Source: Winogradskyella arenosi (GTDB lineage: Bacteria > Bacteroidota > Bacteroidia > Flavobacteriales > Flavobacteriaceae). Taken from it: 64,000 bases of DNA. Of the stretch, positions 15,073 to 23,317 are shown piece after piece. The position numbers were made by a program, and so were the translations under genes. A model generated the notes under the pieces. The model ran no database searches. It was not told the DNA's origin and worked only from the letters and a program-made list of their open reading frames with translations. Location: assembly GCF_003337305.1 (NCBI RefSeq), contig NZ_QPJO01000001.1, forward strand, positions 831,203 to 895,202, read 5' to 3'. Positions within the stretch are counted from its first letter, which is position 1, and each line of letters opens with the position of its first letter.

Positions 15073-17673
15073 ATGAAAACACTTTACACTTTAAGAAACC
15101 AGTTAATCCTTAGTACTATAGCATTGTGGAGTTTTACAGTTCAAGCACAAGATGTTCCTTTTAATTGCGATCATAATGCTTATCTATTTCAACGTAACGA
15201 TGTGTATGCTATTGATCTTGCTTCAGGTAACGCCTACCAAGTTGCAGAAGATGTAACCCCAGGAAATATTAATGCTACGGCTTACAATCCTGCAGATGGT
15301 TTTATTTGGGGGTCTTTAAGTTCGCCATCAAAAACCATTGTAAGAATAGGTGAAAATTTCAATACGACTTCTTATTATATTAGTGAGCTGCCTAATAACA
15401 ACCGTTATGTGGGGGATATCAGTTCAGAAGGAATGTATTATTTAAAAGCCGGTGGAAGCACTTACTATAAGATTGATTTAAATCCGGAATCTGAGAATTA
15501 CACGCAGTATCAGGCTACGGAAAGCTTATCTCAAAGTCTTAATATTCACGATTGGGCGTTTAACGCTGTAGATGGGCAACTTTACGCGGTAGAAAAGACC
15601 AGTAATATTCTATACCGTATTAATCCTGAAACGAGTGTGGTAACCCCTCTAGGAGTTGTGCCAATTTTATCGGGATTAAACTATACCTACGGAGCGGTTT
15701 ATTTCGATAATGAAGGTCGTTTTTATATCTCGGCAAACCAAACCGGAACCATTTATGTTATCCAAGCGGTACAAGATTTAAACGGTTTAAATATTATAGA
15801 GGCTAATTTATTTGCCTTCGGACCTTCTAGTTCTAGTAATGATGGGGCACGTTGTCCTACGGCTCCTGTAATGCAAGAGATTTGTGATAACGGTATTGAT
15901 GATGATGGGGACGGGCTTATTGATTGTGAAGATCCTTCATGTTCTGGATTCGGATTGTGTGATGTGATACAGCCACCAACATCAAGTTCTAATGATGGAG
16001 GATTAGAAAGTAATAGTCGTCTTTCAGAACAAATTAATGCACGTAACTTCAAAAGAGCAAAAACCGGATACAAATTTGATGCCGCTACAGCACCTATTGT
16101 AGAAAGAAGATTAACCTATGCCAACCGAAATGCGAATTCTAGTTTTGTACTACAAGACTTTGTGCCCCTAACAAGTATCAATGAAGATGAAGCGGTTGAA
16201 GCGACACCATCAGATTTAATAGGAATCACTAATGCGACCGAAATCTATGCGGTTGATTATATGAAGAATGATATTGCAGTGGCGTCTGTACTGGCTTTAA
16301 AAACAGAAAATGGCGTTTATGAGCATACTAAATATATCTGTGATCGTTTATTAGGAGCTGAACTTATCTCTGTCTCTACAATTGATATTAACGAACAACA
16401 ATTTATAAAATCCATTATTAAAAATGAAGATGGTACCTATGAATTTGTCTTAAGCTTATCGGCTAAAGTAGTAAATAATGAAGCTGAATTTGCCATAGAA
16501 AGCCACTGGAATCTTGATGAATACGAAGCAAATGTTACTTTCTATAACTTCCAGATTTGGTCTAATACTGTTGACGATTTGTACACCCTAGGACAAGAGG
16601 TTTTGGATTTGTTAGCGGTTCAGAAACCCATTTCTAGCTATAACAATTCTACACCTCCAACGGTATTTGTAAGAAAGGGAAGTTATACCAATGGCGGATT
16701 AGATCTTCAAATTATTAATACCAATGGGACGCAAAATGTGACTTTAGATGCGGGTTATAGAGCGACAGAAACAGAAGACTTTGGAAACCTAAATTCTACC
16801 ATAGCATTAAGCGGGAATTATATCACCAATGTGAGAGTAGATACTGGGAATCTTTTCGATATCGGATTTAGAATTGGCGATGGCCTAGCCACTCCAGATG
16901 ATTTATTTATGTCTGACGGCCCTTGGGGTGTAGATGCTTCACAAGATGGAACTACAGTAAGCCTTTACGATGTTACCACTAATGATTTTGATTTTGAAAC
17001 TTCTGATTATCCGGTAGAAAGAAATGTAACTTTAAATGCAACAACCAACAGTTATGTTGCCGCTTACAGAGCCCTAACACCACGTTTTAAAGCTGTAGAT
17101 GTGTCTGACTTTAATAGCTTTAAATTAAGCGCGAAAGGCACAGGGAATTTAGAAATAACATTTGTAAAAGAAAGTGTAATTGAGTGGGAAGACCAGTTTA
17201 AAACCACGATTAGCTTAACGGATGCGCTTCAAGATTTTACGATCTCCATAGCCGATTTAGAGAATAGCACTTTTACACCTGTAGATTTAAACGATGTGGT
17301 TACCATAGTCTTTACCATGGTGGCAGAGAACGGAACAGCGACATCAAAAGAAATGGTGTTAAACAACCTAAGATTTTCACAGACAGAAACCCTATCCCTA
17401 ACCGATATTACCCCAAACCCGACGACCCTAAAACCCTACCCAAATCCCATGACCACGCACACGTCTATTAATTTTACAGCTAATTATAGCGAAAAAGTTC
17501 AGTTTGTAATTTATGATCAAACCGGAAAGGTTGTTTACACAGCTTATCACGATGTAGTTTCAGGAGCAAACACGATAAAAGTGAATAGAGAGAATTTAAG
17601 TTCAGGCTTGTATTTATGCAAGATTGTAAGTCAACAATTCGATTTTAAAACTTTTAAGTTAATGGTTAAATAA
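15073..17673 (+). CDS. Secreted T9SS surface protein, NO-regulon candidate
   Basis: An 866-residue exported protein. It has a signal peptide (about residues 1-26, ending FTVQAQ); an N-terminal region of repeated 'YNPADGFIWGS/FNAVDGQLYAV/YFDNEGRFYIS' blades resembling a beta-propeller (DUF6923-like); an acidic Ca-binding-like element DNGIDDDGDGLIDCEDPSC; a long middle region; a beta-sandwich of carbohydrate-binding/CIA30 type near residues 640-780; and a C-terminal T9SS sorting domain ('YPNPMTTHTSINF...YDQTGKVVY...LSSGLYLCKI'). It should be exported by T9SS and anchored at or released from the cell surface. The role is unknown; adhesin or matrix protein is inferred from its place between the sensor operon and the polysaccharide genes and from promoter C. 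Confidence 0.8.
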   Translation: MKTLYTLRNQLILSTIALWSFTVQAQDVPFNCDHNAYLFQRNDVYAIDLASGNAYQVAEDVTPGNINATAYNPADGFIWGSLSSPSKTIVRIGENFNTTSYYISELPNNNRYVGDISSEGMYYLKAGGSTYYKIDLNPESENYTQYQATESLSQSLNIHDWAFNAVDGQLYAVEKTSNILYRINPETSVVTPLGVVPILSGLNYTYGAVYFDNEGRFYISANQTGTIYVIQAVQDLNGLNIIEANLFAFGPSSSSNDGARCPTAPVMQEICDNGIDDDGDGLIDCEDPSCSGFGLCDVIQPPTSSSNDGGLESNSRLSEQINARNFKRAKTGYKFDAATAPIVERRLTYANRNANSSFVLQDFVPLTSINEDEAVEATPSDLIGITNATEIYAVDYMKNDIAVASVLALKTENGVYEHTKYICDRLLGAELISVSTIDINEQQFIKSIIKNEDGTYEFVLSLSAKVVNNEAEFAIESHWNLDEYEANVTFYNFQIWSNTVDDLYTLGQEVLDLLAVQKPISSYNNSTPPTVFVRKGSYTNGGLDLQIINTNGTQNVTLDAGYRATETEDFGNLNSTIALSGNYITNVRVDTGNLFDIGFRIGDGLATPDDLFMSDGPWGVDASQDGTTVSLYDVTTNDFDFETSDYPVERNVTLNATTNSYVAAYRALTPRFKAVDVSDFNSFKLSAKGTGNLEITFVKESVIEWEDQFKTTISLTDALQDFTISIADLENSTFTPVDLNDVVTIVFTMVAENGTATSKEMVLNNLRFSQTETLSLTDITPNPTTLKPYPNPMTTHTSINFTANYSEKVQFVIYDQTGKVVYTAYHDVVSGANTIKVNRENLSSGLYLCKIVSQQFDFKTFKLMVK

Positions 17674-17698
17674 CCCCTGCGTTATGTACCCCGGCATT

Positions 17699-17726
17699 AG
17701 GCAAAAGCGAGAGCTTTTGCCTTTTG
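17699..17726 (+). terminator. Terminator of the T9SS protein gene
   Basis: Stem AGGCAAAAGC (17699-17708), loop GAGA, stem GCTTTTGCCT (17713-17722), then T-rich. Its stem closely resembles that of the terminator at 14888. Confidence 0.8.
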
Positions 17727-17840
17727 TGTTTTATAGCGGTTTGGGTTTAAGCCTTAACGCAGAACCTAAGCGTTTTTCTTTAGTGTAGTTTTCTTTAAGA
17801 AGTTGAAAATTATAGATATCCTCTAGGGCTTACAAGATCC

Positions 17841-17872
17841 TTATGTGATTTCTTTATCTAGAAATCACATAA
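17841..17872. repeat. Perfect 13-bp inverted repeat
   Basis: TTATGTGATTTCT at 17841-17853 and its exact reverse complement at 17860-17872, separated by 6 bases. No T run follows in either direction, so it is not a typical terminator. It could be a protein-binding palindrome or an RNA hairpin. Confidence 0.6.
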
Positions 17873-18402
17873 AGCGGTTTAGAGACAATTTGGTTGTGTT
17901 TTGAGGGCTCTAATCCAGAATTGGTCACTTTAAGAGTAAAAATAAAGTCGAAAAAAAAAGGCGTTCTGAACAACTCGACTGATTTGAGATAGGTGTTAGG
18001 TTACACTTAAGAATTAACCAAAGTAAGCCTAATACGATACGTAAACCCGTTATGATTTAGATGAAGACAAAACGTTATAGCCATATAGATTATAAACCTT
18101 TTATGTTGAACGTGTACAGCTGCAGACGATGCTCATTAGGAGTGTTTAAAGGTTGAGAAGGGATGTAAACACTATAAATGTTATCCCTATTGAAACCCTT
18201 AGAGCGTTATGGAATGAGTTTCTGACGGAAATTTTAAGCTTTTAACTTCTCTACATATTGGTTGATCATTAAAGCACTTTGGTTTCTGAAGGACTTAGAG
18301 TACTACAATGTCCTGATCACTTAGAGCTAAAACAGCGTATCGTTTGTTATGGCTTAAGCTAAAGTGACGTTTAGGGTAAATATGAAGCAAGCCGTTTTCT
18401 AC

Positions 18403-18437
18403 AAAATAAAAACGGGAAGCTATAATTAGCTTCCCGT
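18403..18437 (-). terminator. Terminator of the reverse-strand TPR/outer-membrane gene
   Basis: An 11-bp stem ACGGGAAGCTA (18412-18422) pairs with TAGCTTCCCGT (18427-18437). On the minus strand it is followed by a T-rich tract (A-rich on plus, 18403-18411). Confidence 0.8.
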
Positions 18438-18476
18438 AAGGGTGAGGTAAAGTTTTAAAATTATTTGAACTCGGTG

Positions 18477-20540
18477 TTAGTCTCTTTGAAACAGTTTCTT
18501 CTTTAAAAACATCCATTTAAAACGTAATCCTATTTCTGTAAAGGTAAATCCAGCTGCTGTTGCAGAGGCAATATTACTACGGGTCCCATAAACATTTAGT
18601 AAACTACGTTCTGAAAATCGATATCCAAATGCACCTTGTAATCGGTAGGTGCTCTGCTTGGGGTCGTCTTCAATAAATTGATAACCAAAAGCTGCGGTGG
18701 CATTGTAAAACCAGGTTTTAGGTTTTGCTGCTGCTTCATCTTTAATGATATTAACAAAAAGTTCAACTGCATTAAATTTTTCAGGACTAAAATAGATGCT
18801 AGGCACTTGGTCTTCAAAAGTAATGTGTTGGTAATTTATACCCGCTTTTAATGAAGGTTTTGGAAGCAAATTATAGTATAATGAGGTGAATAGAAGTTGT
18901 CTGCTGTTCCCATCATTTTGTGAGGTATACATTAACTGGGTAAACCATCCTAAGTTAAAATTAGTAGCCAAATTATAATTCGCATAATAATTATTCTGTA
19001 CAATCTCTCGGTCTAGCAAATCGGCATTAAAACTTTCAATCTGTCTTTTGTAACCCACTTCTAATGACTGTAATTTAAAAGATTTAATTCCGAAGGAAAT
19101 ATCAGTTAAGAGTTGTGTATAATTAGCAGATTCAGCTTTGGCAGAAGAGAGTCCTGCGGTTCCTTTAAAAGTGATACTCGGAATCAGTTTATAAGAAACT
19201 CCTAAAGAAAGATTGTTAGATGTTGCCGAGTTGTCGGTCACCGTATTTTTTGTGGTTCGGTAGTTGTAGTTTCCTAATAAGGCTAATTTTGTAGAGAGCG
19301 GAACATTAACACTCTGATCAAATGAGAAGGCTTGGTTATCTCCATTATCAAAGGTATGAGCCACTTTAGATTCTAGGGTAGGCGTAAAGCTCTGGTCTAA
19401 TTGTTTAATAAAGTTCACCGCATCTTTTTGTTCGTCGTAAAAGGTTAAGGTATTTTCTGCAGCGGTATAGGCGCCCTCGGTTTGGCCCAAAGCTTTTAAG
19501 GCATTCGCTTTCCCGAGATTCCCATCAAAAGAAGTGCTGTCGTTTACTAAGATTTGGTTGTAATCGTTTAAGCTTGCTTTAAAATTACTTTTATAGATAT
19601 TAAGTGTGGCACGCAACGCGAGCACCCAGTTTTGCTTTGGATGTTTTGTTATTAAGCTATCGATTAAGCTTTTGGCAGCAGTGAATTTTTTATTCCAAAT
19701 TAAGGCTTGTGCATAACGTTCTGTAGTTTGTTGCACAACGATAGGTGTCGCGGTTGAGGATAAACTGCTGTAGGCTGTTGTGCTCAGTTCTAAAGCCTTA
19801 TTTTCTTTTCCGTTTAGGTGCGCCACTAATGCCACGCCGTTTAAAGCTATGGTATTATGATCGGGCTGTTGTGCCAGTTTATGGTATGTAGATTCAGCTC
19901 GGTCTAGCTGGTTCCAGATAAGGTAAAGGTTGGCTAAATTTAATAAGCTGTCTTTATCATCTTCAAACAGTTCTAAGTTTGTAAGCAGTAAGGCTTCCGC
20001 TTTTTCGTACTGTTGTGCTTGCTGGTTTTGGTAGGCATAGCCCAAGTAAATATATTTTTTAGAGGTTAGAGCGTTAGGGTTACCAGGTGAAACCTCTAAG
20101 GCTTTGTTTACCATTTCTAAAGCCTCTTCATAGGTTTTTAAATTAGACAGTGTATTGGCAAACCCCAATAAAGCGGCAAAACTTTTTGGCTCTTCTTTGA
20201 CTAAACCTTTATAGTAGGTTTTGGCTTCGCTAAAGTTGTTATTCCATAATAGGGATTCGGCATAATTTAATTTTACTTCAAAATCATTAGGGTAATCGGC
20301 AAGTAAGTTTGTAAATAAGGTATTTGCGGCTTCAGAATTTCCATTAAGGCCAATAGCTCTACCATAACACAGGCGTGCTGTTTTGTTGGTCGGATGCTCT
20401 TTTAAGACCTCTTGAAAAAAGCCCTCTGCTTTAGCATATTTACCGGTTTCTAAGTAGGTAAATCCTTCTTGCATATTTTGTGCTGAAATACCAAAAACAA
20501 GACATAAGAATGCTAAAGTAATCCGTGATTTTAAAGTCAT
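18477..20540 (-). CDS. TPR protein with C-terminal outer-membrane barrel (PelB/YaiO-like layout)
   Basis: A 687-residue exported protein; the start at 20540 gives a clean signal peptide (MTLKSRITLAFLCLVFGISAQ). Residues about 20-390 are consecutive TPR units ('TGKYAKAEGFFQEVLKEHPTN', 'NFSEAKTYYKGLVKEEPKS'). The last about 280 residues are amphipathic strands ('LALLGNYNYRTTKN', 'FNLGWFTQLMYTSQND', 'SLKAGINYQHITFED', ending 'IGLRFKWMF') of a YaiO-like outer-membrane barrel. TPR plus barrel is the layout of exopolysaccharide export proteins such as PelB, AlgK/AlgE, PgaA and BcsC. It is divergent from the flippase with repeat site D between them. An export role in an exopolysaccharide pathway is inferred. 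Confidence 0.75.
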   Translation of the reverse strand: MTLKSRITLAFLCLVFGISAQNMQEGFTYLETGKYAKAEGFFQEVLKEHPTNKTARLCYGRAIGLNGNSEAANTLFTNLLADYPNDFEVKLNYAESLLWNNNFSEAKTYYKGLVKEEPKSFAALLGFANTLSNLKTYEEALEMVNKALEVSPGNPNALTSKKYIYLGYAYQNQQAQQYEKAEALLLTNLELFEDDKDSLLNLANLYLIWNQLDRAESTYHKLAQQPDHNTIALNGVALVAHLNGKENKALELSTTAYSSLSSTATPIVVQQTTERYAQALIWNKKFTAAKSLIDSLITKHPKQNWVLALRATLNIYKSNFKASLNDYNQILVNDSTSFDGNLGKANALKALGQTEGAYTAAENTLTFYDEQKDAVNFIKQLDQSFTPTLESKVAHTFDNGDNQAFSFDQSVNVPLSTKLALLGNYNYRTTKNTVTDNSATSNNLSLGVSYKLIPSITFKGTAGLSSAKAESANYTQLLTDISFGIKSFKLQSLEVGYKRQIESFNADLLDREIVQNNYYANYNLATNFNLGWFTQLMYTSQNDGNSRQLLFTSLYYNLLPKPSLKAGINYQHITFEDQVPSIYFSPEKFNAVELFVNIIKDEAAAKPKTWFYNATAAFGYQFIEDDPKQSTYRLQGAFGYRFSERSLLNVYGTRSNIASATAAGFTFTEIGLRFKWMFLKKKLFQRD

Positions 20541-20586
20541 AATATTCGTATTATTTTCTATTTGCAAGTTACGGCACATAAGTCCT

Positions 20587-20656
20587 CCATTCATCTACAG
20601 CAAGCAGTCATCCGTCGAAATATAGCTAACATACACGGAATTACATAAGATATTTG
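20587..20656 (+). promoter_or_regulatory. LytTR-type repeat promoter, site D (flippase)
   Basis: Two strong repeats 21 bp apart, CCATTCATCTA (20587) and TCATCCGTCGA (20608). The second begins 41 bp before GATATTTG (20649-20656), one mismatch from TAnnTTTG. ATG 20685 follows. The site is in the divergent gap with the TPR/barrel gene, so it may influence both. Confidence 0.65.
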
Positions 20657-20684
20657 TGTCAGATTTAAACGAATACCTATACAA

Positions 20685-21950
20685 ATGATGCAATTATTAG
20701 CGGTCTTAAAATCGAGAAAGGTAACACCAGAGCAGTTGTTTATGTTAAGTGTATTAACAGTAAATGGTGGCAACTATTTATACAACCTTATCTTAGGACG
20801 TGTCTTAGGACCGGCAGAATTTGCAGATGCTGCGGTTCTTATAACACTACTGTTAGTCCTGTCGTTTGTGGCGATGACCTTTCAGTTGGTTACGGCCAAA
20901 TTCTCTGTACTTTTTGAGCATACTTTGTTTAAAACCTTTATTTCTAAAATTTATAAACAGGCTTTTGTAATAGGGCTTGTTTTAGGCGTTTTAATCATTG
21001 TGTTTGCTCCTCAATTAAAAGTTGTTTTTAACACCTCATCCTCTTCAATGTTTGTCATTTTTGGTTGTGGTGTACCGCTTTATTTTTTAATGAGTGTAAA
21101 CAGAGGGGCTTTTCAAGGAAAAAAAGCTTATAAATTTTTATCGATAACCTATCAGGGCGAAATGCTGAGCCGGTTGCTCATTACCTTAGGCCTTATCTTT
21201 TTATTTAATCTTCAATCTTCTGCAATCATTGCTACAGGTATTGCGTTGTCCTTCATTTTTGGAATGTTTCCATTTAAAACGGACCATATCAGCTTTAAAG
21301 CGTCTCATGAATTAGCCTCAATTGACAAGAAACACATAAAGAATTTCTTTTTGTTAACAGCATTCTACGAACTCACACAAATTATCATTAACAATAGTGA
21401 TATCTTACTCGTTAAACATTATTTTGAGTCTTATGAAGCGGGGTTATATGCCTCTTTGGCCTTAATAGGTCGGATTGTATATTTCCTAGCTTGGATGTTT
21501 GTAATGTTATTATTGCCCTCTGTGGTCGCCTTAAAAAAGGAAGGCAAAGAAACGGCTTCAGTGCTGTTTAAGTATGTGGGCTACATTGCAGGCATTTCCA
21601 TTGTGATTGTGTTAACCTGTTTATCGTTTCCAGAGTTGATCATTAAAATCCTTTTTGGAGAACAGTATATTGCCATGGCACCCTTGTTATGGAAATACGC
21701 CATTGCCACTTCTATGTTTGCGATTTCTAACATCTTCGCTTACTATTACCTCTCTTTAGATAAGTATGTTCCGGTGGTAATCTCTGGGGTCTTCGGAATG
21801 TTGCAAATGGGACTGGTGATCTTTTTTCACGATAGTTTAGAGCAAGTGGTACACATGCAAATTGTGGCGATGACCTTGCTGTTAATCATACAGTTAGTCT
21901 TTTTTAGAATTGAGATAGCAACACATAAAAAAGCTTTATCTAAAGAATAA
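20685..21950 (+). CDS. Polysaccharide flippase, Wzx/PelG-like (MOP superfamily)
   Basis: A 421-residue polytopic protein with about 12 membrane segments. The N-terminus has the MOP-exporter pattern 'NGGNYLYNLILGRVLGPAEFADAAVLITLLLVL', and 'ADLYASLALIGRIV'-type segments are seen in the middle ('YEAGLYASLALIGRIVYFLA'). Such proteins flip lipid-linked glycans or, in synthase systems like Pel, pass nascent polymer across the inner membrane. The length and N-terminus fit the group annotated as oligosaccharide flippase; true PelG is slightly longer. Two adjacent ATGs (20685, 20688) are possible starts. It is preceded by site D and followed by the GT4 with its own site E. Confidence 0.82.
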   Translation: MMQLLAVLKSRKVTPEQLFMLSVLTVNGGNYLYNLILGRVLGPAEFADAAVLITLLLVLSFVAMTFQLVTAKFSVLFEHTLFKTFISKIYKQAFVIGLVLGVLIIVFAPQLKVVFNTSSSSMFVIFGCGVPLYFLMSVNRGAFQGKKAYKFLSITYQGEMLSRLLITLGLIFLFNLQSSAIIATGIALSFIFGMFPFKTDHISFKASHELASIDKKHIKNFFLLTAFYELTQIIINNSDILLVKHYFESYEAGLYASLALIGRIVYFLAWMFVMLLLPSVVALKKEGKETASVLFKYVGYIAGISIVIVLTCLSFPELIIKILFGEQYIAMAPLLWKYAIATSMFAISNIFAYYYLSLDKYVPVVISGVFGMLQMGLVIFFHDSLEQVVHMQIVAMTLLLIIQLVFFRIEIATHKKALSKE

Positions 21951-21952
21951 TT

Positions 21953-22021
21953 CCATTCGTCTACAGTAAAGGTTGTTCCAACGAAAGTGTTGATTTTTAG
22001 AGGAAGAAAATCTGAAATTAG
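21953..22021 (+). promoter_or_regulatory. LytTR-type repeat promoter, site E (GT4)
   Basis: CCATTCGTCTA at 21953, three bases after the flippase stop, and TGTTCCAACGA at 21974. At the expected 40-bp distance from the second copy is only a weak -7-like GAAATTAG (22014-22021, 4 of 6 consensus positions). The repeat match is strong, the core promoter is not. ATG 22059 follows. Confidence 0.5.
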
Positions 22022-22058
22022 CACTATAATTAATTAAGACATTTAAAATACAGCAATT

Positions 22059-23276
22059 ATGAAACTAGCAATAGTAACCGCATATCCACCAAGTAAAGTC
22101 ACCTTAAACGAGTATGCTTATCATTTAGTGAAGCACTTTAGACAAAAGGAAGCGATTTCAGAATTAATTCTATTAACGGATAAAACTGAAGGTGCTAAAG
22201 ACATTATGTTTAGTGAAGACGGCTGTAAGATTACGGTAAAAGAATGCTGGTCTTTTAATAATTATAAAAATATAATTTCAGTTACCAAAGCCATAAACGC
22301 TACAGCTCCTGATGCAGTATTGTTCAATTTACAGTTTATGAAGTTTGGAGATAAAAAAGTCGCTGCAGCTCTAGGCTTAATGTTGCCTTTAGTGTGTAAG
22401 TTAAAAAAGATACCAAATATTGTGTTATTGCATAATATTCTTGAAGAAGTCGATTTAGGAAGTGCTGGTTTTACATCGAATAAACTGTTGCAAAAGCTAT
22501 ACGGTTTTATAGGAACAAGCTTAACAAAATTGATTTTGAAAGCGGATACGGTAGCTGTAACTATGCAGAAATACGTGAATACTTTAGAAGTAAAATACTT
22601 AGCTCCTAATGTTAAATTAATCCCACACGGAACCTTTGAAATTGCAGAAAAACCAAATTATAATCTACCAAAAGGGCCTATGCAAATTATGACCTTTGGG
22701 AAATTTGGAACCTATAAAAAGGTCGAAGGTATGATTGAAGCTGTAGAAATGGTGAGAGCTAAAACGGGCATGGATTTAGAGGTGGTGATTGCTGGTACGG
22801 ATAACCCTAATGTTCCTGGATATTTGGCTAAGGTGCAAGCTGATTATAAACATGTTCCTCAAGTACGATTTACGGGTTATGTTGAAGAAAGTGAAGTGCC
22901 AACCTTGTTTAATGAAAGTGCTGTGGTCGTTTTTCCTTACACCTCAACTACAGGAAGTTCAGGGGTTTTACACCAAGCAGGAAGTTACGGGAAAGCGGTA
23001 GTTATGCCAGATTTAGGGGATTTAGCCTTATTGGTACAAGATGAAGGGTACAGAGGTGAGTTCTTTAACCCAACAAGTGTAGAGAGTTTAGCCGCTGCTA
23101 TAGAAAACATAGTTACGGATAACGCTTATAGAGTTAAACTTTCTAGAATTAATTATGAGGCTGCTACAGCACACCCAATGTCTAAAATAACCGATATGTA
23201 TTTAGAAACGTTTACTGAGATTATAAAGAAGAGAAAAGGCGCTACGGCCATGGTTTTAAACTCTTGTAATAAATAA
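22059..23276 (+). CDS. Glycosyltransferase, GT4-like (GT-B fold)
   Basis: A 405-residue cytoplasmic GT-B enzyme: 'MKLAIVTAYPPSKVTLNEYAY' N-terminal Rossmann start, 'LLHNILEEVDLGSAG', acceptor-side 'LIPHGTFEI', 'IMTFGKFGTYKKVEGMIEA' (start of the C-terminal donor domain) and 'VRFTGYVEESEVPTLFNESAVVVFPYTSTTGSSGVLHQAG'. The overall shape is GT4. The usual EX7E catalytic pair is not seen: the segment reads GSSGVLHQAGSYGKAVVMPD, with Gln/His where the second Glu is expected. Activity may differ from canonical GT4 or PelF enzymes. The sugar is unknown. Position after the flippase and promoter E tie it to the exopolysaccharide cluster. Confidence 0.82.
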   Translation: MKLAIVTAYPPSKVTLNEYAYHLVKHFRQKEAISELILLTDKTEGAKDIMFSEDGCKITVKECWSFNNYKNIISVTKAINATAPDAVLFNLQFMKFGDKKVAAALGLMLPLVCKLKKIPNIVLLHNILEEVDLGSAGFTSNKLLQKLYGFIGTSLTKLILKADTVAVTMQKYVNTLEVKYLAPNVKLIPHGTFEIAEKPNYNLPKGPMQIMTFGKFGTYKKVEGMIEAVEMVRAKTGMDLEVVIAGTDNPNVPGYLAKVQADYKHVPQVRFTGYVEESEVPTLFNESAVVVFPYTSTTGSSGVLHQAGSYGKAVVMPDLGDLALLVQDEGYRGEFFNPTSVESLAAAIENIVTDNAYRVKLSRINYEAATAHPMSKITDMYLETFTEIIKKRKGATAMVLNSCNK

Positions 23277-23317
23277 AAACCTATAAGCTCAGAATAGGGC
23301 GACTTTAAGGGTTGAAC

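Larger units (their letters stand above)
17674..18476. other. Gene-poor 0.8-kb spacer
   Basis: No reading frame here looks like a real gene on either strand. The stretch holds the terminator of the T9SS gene (17699-17726), a perfect 13-bp inverted repeat (17841-17872) and the terminator of the reverse-strand TPR gene (18403-18437). The middle (about 17900-18300) has fragmentary short frames and could be decayed sequence, but I recognise no parent gene. Confidence 0.6.

Noticed and set aside
17900-18300. Decayed transposase or recombinase
   Set aside because: Short lysine/arginine-rich frames are present but no recognisable motif or terminal inverted repeats support it.
18295-18516. A 73-codon reverse-strand open frame
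   Set aside because: It runs through the terminator of the TPR/barrel gene and into that gene's coding end, has no family resemblance and no plausible start signal.
20685-23276. Naming the flippase and GT4 as pelG and pelF
   Set aside because: The layout is similar but the GT4 is about 100 residues shorter than PelF, lacks the EX7E pair, and no PelA, PelD or PelE counterpart is seen.
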